From: Antedon mediterranea
Taxonomy: Eukaryota > Echinodermata > Crinoidea > Comatulida > Antedonidae
Length of the DNA: 64,000 nucleotides
Reading direction: 5' to 3'
Assembly: GCF_964355755.1 (NCBI RefSeq)
Contig: NC_092672.1
Span: 29,940,501 to 30,004,500, forward strand
The translations under genes and the position numbers were made by a program. Under the pieces are notes generated by a model, which worked only from the letters and a program-made list of their open reading frames with translations, searched no databases and had not been told where the DNA came from. Of the stretch, positions 61,201 through 64,000 are shown piece after piece (position 1 is the stretch's first letter; the number at the start of each line of letters is the position of its first letter).

Positions 61201-64000
61201 AAGGTGTTGTTTTGGTGACAAACCATATAATTTTGGAACTGGCACATAATAAATTTACATATTTGTAATTAATATCTGATTTTATCCTTATTAAATATAG
61301 CTATATCAAATGACGGTACACAACTGACTATAGATCCTGCTCTGAAGTACGAACACATCTCTATAGAGCAAACAATAGATGGTGTTTTACTGTCAACGAA
61401 AGCAGAGGTTGGTGTACTAACGCGCAATGTTGTTGTACGGGGTTCAGTCCAGAGTGAATGGACTGAAACTATTGAGGCGTGCGATGCCAAATTTGATACC
61501 AGTAAGTATTAATAAATATTACATTTTTTGTAAAATAATCATGAAATGTTGGTGAAGCATAGCATGTTTAAGAATTTTAGTTTGTTGGTTTTTAATGACA
61601 TTATCTATCTGTTGTTTATAGATCAATTTGCAACTCAAACATGCTACCAGGGTCGATTTGGTGAGGAGATAGGTAGTGACCAATTTGGTTCTCAGATTAT
61701 GCTCTTTGGAAAGCATAAGAACCAACAACTTGTAACAGGCCGTATTGAGTACGTAGAGGTAACACACGCAGGTCAAGCATTCCGTCTTGGACGTTATCCA
61801 ATCCACTTTCATTTAAATGGTGATGTCAGTGGATCTTATGTTCGTGGATGTGGAATCCATCATACCTTTAACCGTGCAGTCACAATTCACGCCGTTGACA
61901 ACCTGTTAGTAGAGCATAATGTTGCGTTCGATATTATGGGACACGCTTACTTTATGGAAGATGGTATTGAGATGGGAAACATTATCCAATACAATCTTGG
62001 AGTTTTTGTCAAAAGTAGCTCTAGCCTGCTCAACGTTGATATCACTCCTGCAGCATTTTGGTTGACAAATCCTAACAATACTATACGACACAACGCAGCT
62101 GCTGGTGGTTCACATTTTGGGTTTTGGTACCAACTGTTTGAACATCCTGCTGGCCCATCATACACCCCAGATATATGTCCACGTAAAATGGTTATGGGCG
62201 AATTCACTAACAACACTGCTCATTCCCAAGGCTGGTATGGACTCTGGATTTTCCCAGTTTACACACCAATGGTTGGTGGACAGTGTGACTCAACTACTCC
62301 AGCACCGGCTAAGTTTTATGACTTTACTGCTTGGAATGTTGAACGAGGGGCAGAGGTCATCGATGTTGGTGGTGTTCAATTTCATAATTTTCTGATCGCA
62401 GATGCCGACCAAGCCGGCATTGAGTATCAGAAGGTTGTAAGCGGTACTCCATTTGACGAGGATGGCGCACTTATCAAAGACTCGGTAGTGATAGGTTATA
62501 GCCAACTGACAGAAGGTAGAAAGAATACGTCTTGCACCAAAGCTGGTGTGCACGCTCCAAAGAGTAAAGGTTTGACAATTGATGGAGTTAAGTTTATTAA
62601 CTTCGACCAGAAATGCTGTGCAGCATTCCGTTCATGTGCGCATTGTAAACCAGATCAAGGGGGATTTGAAGCCCGTATTAAAAATCTAGAATTTTCCAAT
62701 TCACCAAATAAAGTATTCTTCATGTGGGAACACGAATTCTGGTATGAGGATCTAGATGGAACATTGACTGGATCCGCAAACAGCATAGTGACCCCGCATA
62801 GTGGCAACTTGCCGTCAGATCATTGTACAGAAGACGATGCGTACAGCGTTGGAAAGCCAGGTGCTTCTTGCGATGACACCATTAAGCTACACAGGATGTC
62901 GTTTAATGAAGTTGCACCATCGTCTCTCCAGTACAAAGATGCTGTTTTCACTAACGCATACGGAACCAGCAGTGTTCCTTACCACTTGAAACGAATTACT
63001 CACCCCGAAGGATGGATGGTTACCCTCATTGATGGAGAAACTTATAACATGTTTTTCGAGTTTTCTGACCATGTTACTAATATCACGTACAATGCACGAT
63101 TTGATGGTTTTAATGATGGTGAATTCGTCATATTGAATCACAATCTAACACAAAGCCCAGACCACTTTGAAACTGCTGGTGTTAGCAGGAACAACTCTAA
63201 GCAAATGATTACATACAGCAACAATGCGTTTGGGGATTGGCATTTTGACAATGAAAACAATGACCTATATTATTTAGGTAAGTGGTATAACCTCCTTTTG
63301 GACACCCCTAAAGCTTGGTTTCCACTAGAGATGCAAAGCAATGACGAGTGAGTTGACCAATGACAAGCAACAGTTTGAATATCCATATCCATCCATTGAG
63401 CTTGCGTGTAGTGTGAACCAAGCATAATTAAGTGGACACTTCTCTGTGAAACCATAAAGTGGAAATAAATGTTTTAACAGAGCTAACCCTAGCATACAGG
63501 TGTCCTTATTAAGGAGATCCAAAAAAATGGGGTATCCCTACTAAAGAGGAACTTGGCTGGTTCCTCTAAGGTGTCATGCTTTTTATCTATATACTCCAAA
63601 TTCCAACAATACAAAATATTAAATAATATTTTTAAATAGGTTCTGTACAAAAAAAAACATTTAATTTTACAGTGTAAAACTTTCAAATGTATGTTTAGTA
63701 TTGGCATTGTTTGCGTACTATACTGTGTTACCAGACTTTTATATCTATTGCCTGCTGTAAACCTATAAGGTTGGAAACGAGGAGGTTGGTGTCAATAATT
63801 TGTAATTTACTTTTATTTGTAACAAATTAATGTTATCCAATATATAATATGTTTTAACAGTTTCTGGTAAAGACATTAATGAAGTGGAAGGAGCCAACCT
63901 GAATGTACAACTTCGGGTGTACCGCTGTTACTATGACAACTGCATTGAACCTGTTCCTACACCTCCACCAGAATTTGATTTAGACGATTCAGTGTTGTGG
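26296..64000 (+). CDS. PKHD1L1: Fibrocystin-L (PKHD1L1) homologue, 5' 36 exons, continues past window
   Basis: Exons: 26296-26335, 26984-27064, 27951-28092, 31140-31227, 38087-38144, 39087-39192, 40186-40239, 40559-40626, 41310-41423, 41753-41999, 42313-42538, 43480-43731, 44042-44389, 45135-45259, 46125-46297, 47358-47651, 48397-48554, 49277-49399, 50471-50579, 51061-51270, 51983-52048, 52547-52683, 53153-53300, 53705-53885, 54317-54555, 55191-55376, 55776-57449, 57894-58043, 58520-58691, 59041-59194, 59555-59711, 60217-60426, 60913-61080, 61301-61501, 61622-63277 and 63861-64000. They sum to 8655 nt, exactly 2885 codons, with no stop. Fibrocystin-L is a very large single-pass surface protein; in vertebrates it coats hair-cell stereocilia. 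Domain order (signal peptide, IPT repeats, PA14, G8, PbH1) matches PKHD1L1 rather than CEMIP/TMEM2, which lack IPT arrays. PKHD1 itself is the closest alternative. The second G8 and the membrane anchor would lie beyond the window. Confidence 0.92.
27123..27575. mobile_element. Family A MITE (outer) with a second copy nested inside
   Basis: The outer ends AAAGCTTGGTTCCCACTAG and CTAGTGGGAACCAAGCTTAA are inverted repeats. A second family member (27317-27525, ends AGCGTGGTTCCCACTAG and CTAGTGGGAACCACGCTT) interrupts it. The uninterrupted relative at 28922-29124 reads TTTCTTACGTTGCG across the junction, so the inner copy inserted at TTA or TA. Interior is rich in GACGCAACG and CGTTGCGTC motifs. 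Non-coding; lies in intron 2. Confidence 0.8.
28922..29124. mobile_element. Family A MITE
   Basis: Complete element with AAAGCTTGGTTCCCACTAG at the left and its complement (one base changed, GTGGCAACCAGGC) at the right. Intron 3. Confidence 0.8.
29128..29280. repeat. TTCG/TTCA tetranucleotide microsatellite
   Basis: About 150 bp of interspersed ATTCGTTCGTTCATTCG-type units immediately after the family A MITE, in intron 3. Confidence 0.85.
29510..29612. repeat. Small foldback sequence
   Basis: GGTGTGTACTGTATAAAGCG is complemented by TTTATACAGTACACACAC about 30 bp later, with imperfect pairing outward (GTGATCACAG and CTGTGGTCAT). Possible short MITE in intron 3. Confidence 0.55.
30653..30874. 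mobile_element. Family A MITE
   Basis: Left end TAAAGCTTGGTTCTCACTTG, right end CTAGTGGGAACCACGCTTAA. Directly abuts the family C element that follows. Intron 3. Confidence 0.8.
30873..31053. mobile_element. Family C MITE, copy 1
   Basis: The ends AGCCAATTTACACCGACGAG and CTCGTCTGTGTAAATTGGCT are inverted repeats, followed inward by CGGTAACGG and CCGTTACCG. About 180 bp, non-coding. It ends less than 90 bp before exon 4. Confidence 0.75.
31540..31726. mobile_element. Family C MITE, copy 2 (diverged)
   Basis: Starts AAGGCCAATTTCAAACGAGC and ends CCGCTCGTCTGTGCAAATTG. Same layout as the element at 30873-31053, with GCGGGTTTCTGCTCCGCG inside. Intron 4. Confidence 0.7.
31971..33672 (+). mobile_element. 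Non-autonomous Helitron, 1.7 kb
   Basis: The 5' end is TCTATATTATAAGTGAGAG after an A, followed by CTGTCTGTCTGTTTGTTTG. The 3' end has a perfect 7-bp GC hairpin CCCGCCC-TG-GGGCGGG at 33645-33660, then eight bases, then CTAG followed by T. TC start, subterminal hairpin, CTAG end and A/T insertion without target duplication are the defining Helitron features. No Rep/helicase is encoded. The interior has duplicated blocks (about 32625-32850 with 33075-33275, and 33277-33352 with 33389-33470). Intron 4. Confidence 0.8.
34400..34620. mobile_element. Family A-related MITE fragments
   Basis: Two partial copies with right ends CTAGTGGGAACCAAG (near 34489-34503) and CTAGTGGGAACCAGGC (near 34600). The first carries the CGACAGTTCGAATAATCC and TTGGTCAA core also seen at 25553-25680. 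Left ends are not clear. Intron 4. Confidence 0.55.
34871..35088. mobile_element. Family A MITE with C homopolymer
   Basis: Ends TTAAGCTTGGTTCTCACTA and TAGTGGGAACCACGCTTTAA. A C run of about 14 (34948-34961) interrupts the GCCCCCGCC motif present in other family members. Intron 4. Confidence 0.75.
36027..36225. mobile_element. Family A MITE, degenerate left end
   Basis: Internal sequence (GTGTTTGCCCCCGCC, CGGTTCCCACTTATGATTACG) and the right end AGTGGGAACCACGCTTT match the family; the left end is reduced to CTACTAGCGACGACGCAACC. Intron 4. Confidence 0.7.
36240..36390 (-). mobile_element. Possible tRNA-like SINE head
   Basis: On the minus strand, TATAGCGCAGTTGGCTAAAA resembles a tRNA A box, and GATTTGAATCAAATC downstream resembles a B box. 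A separate GGGTTCGAATCCCATG lies on the plus strand at 36515. Weak evidence; intron 4. Confidence 0.35.
36600..37680 (+). mobile_element. 5'-truncated CR1/jockey-like LINE with reverse transcriptase C-terminal part
   Basis: An open frame at 36620-37405 (about 261 codons) encodes the C-terminal part of a non-LTR reverse transcriptase. It has the catalytic YVDDL near its start, KLLGLWIQANLKWDRNV (thumb region) and YIRPSVEYAVPVWHSSLTK, a signature of CR1/jockey-type elements. A 3' UTR follows and ends at 37640-37675 in AATAAATGAAATGAAATG, a microsatellite-like tail typical of these elements. The endonuclease and finger regions are missing, so it is a dead insertion. Intron 4, same strand as the host gene. 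Confidence 0.85.
38550..38780. repeat. CTAGGCCTAG-rich low-complexity patch in intron 5
   Basis: Dense TAGGCTAGG, CTAGGCCTA and TAGTACTAG motifs, like the patch at 2520-2860. Confidence 0.6.
38865..38921. repeat. 57-bp perfect palindrome
   Basis: AAAAACAAGCCAAATTGAAT and eight further bases are followed, after one central A at 38893, by the exact complement: 28-bp arms. Intron 5. Confidence 0.85.
39211..39332. mobile_element. Family B MITE
   Basis: Inverted ends ACACTATCAAAATTTATTG and GTTTGATAGTGTGGACAGAG. The core has CATATATGGACATGATGATG. Intron 6, starting 18 bp after exon 6 ends. Confidence 0.75.
39695..39987 (-). mobile_element. tRNA-derived SINE-like element
   Basis: On the minus strand, GAGTGGCCGAGCGGTTAAGA is a strong tRNA Leu/Ser-type A box and GGGGTTCGAGGCTCACTC a B box, with spacing like a class II tRNA. 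A body of about 200 bp follows and runs into an ATTGATTGATTG tract. Intron 6. Confidence 0.7.
40025..40155. mobile_element. Family B MITE, right end deleted
   Basis: Left end AAAGCTCTGTCTACACTATC is intact. The right side stops after ACATCACACACAGCTTAA. Intron 6, about 30 bp before exon 7. Confidence 0.75.
40435..40532. mobile_element. Family B MITE, core fragment
   Basis: Core TGTCCATATATGGACATGAT and ACCATATTTGGG-like motifs; both termini degenerate. Intron 7. Confidence 0.65.
41753..43731 (+). other. PKHD1L1: Exons 10-12: IPT domain 3 and PA14 domain
   Basis: Residues about 251-492. Exon 10 gives IPT3 (VTSVSPNTGSLAGGTILTIEG, then VGGVACEVLEV and IKCRTGP) and ends in YPGNRGMFREVWN. Exons 11-12 form a PA14 domain with YYYTRYTGYFVAPYTGEFRL, VDSDDQSQLLFS and GGNRYYVKAIQREGGGGDHL. 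PA14 domains are carbohydrate- or ligand-binding beta barrels, and this position directly after IPT3 is as in vertebrate fibrocystin-L. Confidence 0.9.
42562..42706. mobile_element. Family B MITE
   Basis: TACACTATCAAACTTGTGAC at the left and GTTTGATAGTGGAGACAG at the right, with CATACTATATGGAAATG in the core. Intron 11. Confidence 0.75.
44771..44901. mobile_element. Family B MITE
   Basis: Ends TTAAAGCTCTGTATACC and GATAGTGTAGACAGAGCTTT; the core has two ATATTTGGG units. Intron 13. Confidence 0.8.
45436..45590. mobile_element. Family B MITE, best-preserved copy
   Basis: Nearly perfect ends TTAAGCTCTGTCTACACTAT and ATAGTGTAGACAGAGCTTTA. The core has CATATATGGACATGATGATG. Intron 14. This copy is the best guide to the family consensus, about 155 bp. 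Confidence 0.85.
45950..46042 (+). mobile_element. Retroposon 3'-tail-like sequence
   Basis: AAAGCGCCTTTGAGCATG followed by GGGCGCTATATAAATGTGG and a run of TTATTATTATTA is a 3' end seen in many LINE/SINE families of aquatic animals. No 5' part is recognised. Intron 14. Confidence 0.45.
46427..46802. mobile_element. MITE with 16-bp inverted ends
   Basis: ATAGAGTATCACGGTG at the left and CACCGTGATACTCTAT at the right, with further imperfect pairing (AATGCGTTCAGC and GCTGAACGCATT). About 376 bp, non-coding, intron 15. Confidence 0.7.
48155..48312. repeat. 72-bp tandem repeat, two units
   Basis: Units with CCGGCCATGCC, GCTCGACCTAGCTATATCCG and CTCCACCTGGCTAGGTC repeat with a 72-bp period, so one frame stays open. 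Built from shorter GCTAGGTCCGCT-like subunits. Intron 16; no splice evidence that it is an exon. Confidence 0.75.
49170..49205. repeat. Poly-T tract
   Basis: Uninterrupted T run of more than 30 bases in intron 17, about 70 bp before exon 18. Possibly the poly-A end of a minus-strand retroposon. Confidence 0.85.
49464..49782. mobile_element. Family D MITE
   Basis: TTAAAGATGTATTGTCC and GGACAATACATCTTTAA are near-perfect inverted ends around an AT-rich non-coding core. A degenerate relative lies at 16494-16893. Intron 18. Confidence 0.7.
49995..50072 (-). mobile_element. tRNA-like SINE head or tRNA pseudogene
   Basis: On the minus strand GGTGGTCTAGAGGTTTGAAC (A-box-like), a five-pair anticodon stem CCAGG/TCTGG and GGGTTCGAGCCC (B box) occur with tRNA spacing. 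Acceptor and T stems do not pair well, so a functional tRNA is unlikely. Intron 18. Confidence 0.5.
50361..50504 (+). repeat. 72-bp tandem duplication across the exon 19 acceptor
   Basis: The intron end plus the first 12 codons of exon 19 are present twice: 50361-50432 and 50433-50504. The upstream copy has its own pyrimidine tract and AG (50397-50398), but its exon part reads into TAA at codon 12. Confidence 0.85.
52273..52414. mobile_element. Family B MITE
   Basis: TTAAGCTCTGTCTACACTAT at the left; GAGAGTGCAGACAGAGCTTT at the right. Intron 21. Confidence 0.8.
52712..52886. mobile_element. Family B MITE
   Basis: TAAAGCTCTGTCCATGCTAT at the left and ATAGTGTGGACAGAGCTTTA at the right, with about 40 bp of extra internal sequence. 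Intron 22, about 30 bp after exon 22. Confidence 0.8.
52950..53092. mobile_element. Family A-related MITE
   Basis: Left GATTGGTTTCCACTTGGATGC, core GTTGACCAATCAGAAGCGAC, right CCAATAGGAGGCAAGCTT. Same subfamily as 63308-63426. Intron 22. Confidence 0.55.
54690..54860 (-). mobile_element. SINE-like element
   Basis: GGTACCCATTTATACACCTG, GGTGGAGAGAGGCAA and a box-B-like complement (GATTCAAACTCACAATC) are arranged as in widespread marine-animal tRNA-derived SINEs read on the minus strand. Intron 25. Confidence 0.5.
55191..57449 (+). other. PKHD1L1: Exons 26-27: cupredoxin-like module and IPT domains 8-12
   Basis: Residues about 1263-1882. Exon 26 and the start of exon 27 form a blue-copper-like fold (SITAGDVVEWTW, then GSFSFTFSTNGTFYY) with no obvious His/Cys copper ligands, so metal binding is doubtful. 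A Cys- and acid-rich linker follows. Then one 1674-nt exon carries five IPT repeats: SISDIGPISG, SISAISPTSGSLAGGTELT, VVGLSPSSISGSS, VIDSVSPAQGSRYGGTVIT and ITAVAPSSGASGDTIT. Each has the paired cysteines of IPT domains. IPT13 begins at the exon end (ITDISPDDG). Confidence 0.9.
57894..59194 (+). other. PKHD1L1: Exons 28-30: IPT/TIG domains 13-14
   Basis: Residues about 1875-2041. Exon 28 completes IPT13 (KKNLTITGSGFNGDSS, VCGNPCEV). Exon 29 ends it and starts IPT14 (ITSVSPARGGTAGGTEITIS). Exon 30 finishes it (VVTIAGSACVIS, SIVCTTEGHDG). Fourteen IPT repeats in total agrees with my recollection of the vertebrate protein. Confidence 0.88.
58152..58215. mobile_element. Family B MITE remnant
   Basis: AAGGCTCTGTCACTATATCA and two CACTACCATATTTGGG units; right end absent. 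Intron 28. Confidence 0.6.
59385..59522. mobile_element. Family B MITE
   Basis: TAAAAGCTCTGTCTGTCACT at the left and ATAGTGTAGACAGAGCTTTA at the right. Ends about 33 bp before exon 31. Intron 30. Confidence 0.8.
59555..61501 (+). other. PKHD1L1: Exons 31-34: first G8 domain and connector
   Basis: Residues about 2042-2286. The G8 signature is clear: WTWGGHDPPIAGDFVIVPAG, LLLDVTTPVLAMLLIQG, then NILIMDGGLLQVGTEQEPF with conserved glycines. Exons 33-34 give WTYLAETAEVGATTLDLE, WNVGDQIVIAST and EVGVLTRNVVVRGS, which lead into the beta-helix as in the fibrocystin/CEMIP/TMEM2 group. Confidence 0.92.
59829..60164. repeat. Large inverted repeat, 141-bp arms, in intron 31
   Basis: Arms 59829-59969 and 60024-60164 pair without gaps (coordinate sum constant) and with only four mismatches, all transitions, around a 54-bp spacer. 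The transcript would fold into a long hairpin. No target duplication is obvious. Confidence 0.9.
61622..63277 (+). other. PKHD1L1: Exon 35: parallel beta-helix (PbH1) region
   Basis: Single 1656-nt exon, residues about 2287-2838. Hallmarks include RLGRYPIHFHLNGDVSGSYV, GIHHTFNRAVTIHAVDN, AFDIMGHAYFMEDGIEMGN, TPAAFWLTNPNN and GGSHFGFWYQLFEHPAGPS. These are characteristic of the beta-helix after the first G8 in fibrocystin-L and of the related CEMIP/TMEM2 proteins. Those relatives act on hyaluronan; no such activity is claimed here. Confidence 0.93.
63308..63426. mobile_element. Family A-related MITE
   Basis: AAAGCTTGGTTTCCACTAGA at the left, GAACCAAGCATAATTAA at the right, core GAGTTGACCAATGACAAGC. 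Intron 35, starting about 30 bp after exon 35. Confidence 0.7.
63861..64000 (+). other. PKHD1L1: Exon 36 (cut by window end)
   Basis: Reads VSGKDINEVEGANLNVQLRV, then CYYDNC and a proline-rich PVPTPPPEFDL stretch, still open at base 64000. The second G8 domain would be expected to start soon after. Confidence 0.8.

Overview
The window is eukaryotic nuclear DNA: small exons, long AT-rich introns, GT-AG splice sites and dense transposon debris. Abundant TAGGCCTA-type palindromes together with a lectin-like family and a fibrocystin-L gene suggest a marine deuterostome. An echinoderm is my best guess (possibly a crinoid), but this is inference and I cannot name a species.

Left part (about 3.3-19.9 kb): a plus-strand tandem array of three related genes for secreted proteins. 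The architecture is signal peptide, fucolectin/F5-8C-like (FTP) domain, LamG/concanavalin-like jelly roll, and PAN/Apple domain, coded by six exons with every intron in phase 1. Copy 3 (14044-18280) is complete: 456 codons, uninterrupted. Copy 2 (8442-12898) is a pseudogene with a retroelement fragment in exon 4 and several frameshifts. Copy 1 (3894-5884) keeps intact exons 4-6, but no exons 1-3 can be found upstream. The three copies are mosaics, which suggests unequal recombination.

Middle (about 19.9-26.3 kb): no convincing gene; minisatellite, foldback elements and AT-rich DNA.

Right part (26296 to the window end): the 5' portion of a PKHD1L1 (fibrocystin-L) homologue on the plus strand. 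I assembled 36 exons whose lengths sum to 8655 nt, i.e. 2885 codons with no stop or frame break. Domain order is signal peptide, IPT1-3 around a PA14 domain, a family-specific linker, IPT4-7, a cupredoxin-like module, IPT8-14, the first G8 domain and a parallel beta-helix (PbH1) exon. The gene continues beyond the window, where a second G8, more beta-helix and a membrane anchor would be expected. One intron (intron 8) fits only as GC-AG.

The introns carry many non-autonomous elements: a 1.7-kb Helitron with both diagnostic ends, at least five inverted-repeat (MITE-like) families, a 5'-truncated CR1/jockey-like LINE, tRNA-derived SINE-like pieces, and a 141-bp-arm inverted repeat with only four mismatches. 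There is no bacterial-type operon, CRISPR array or rRNA.
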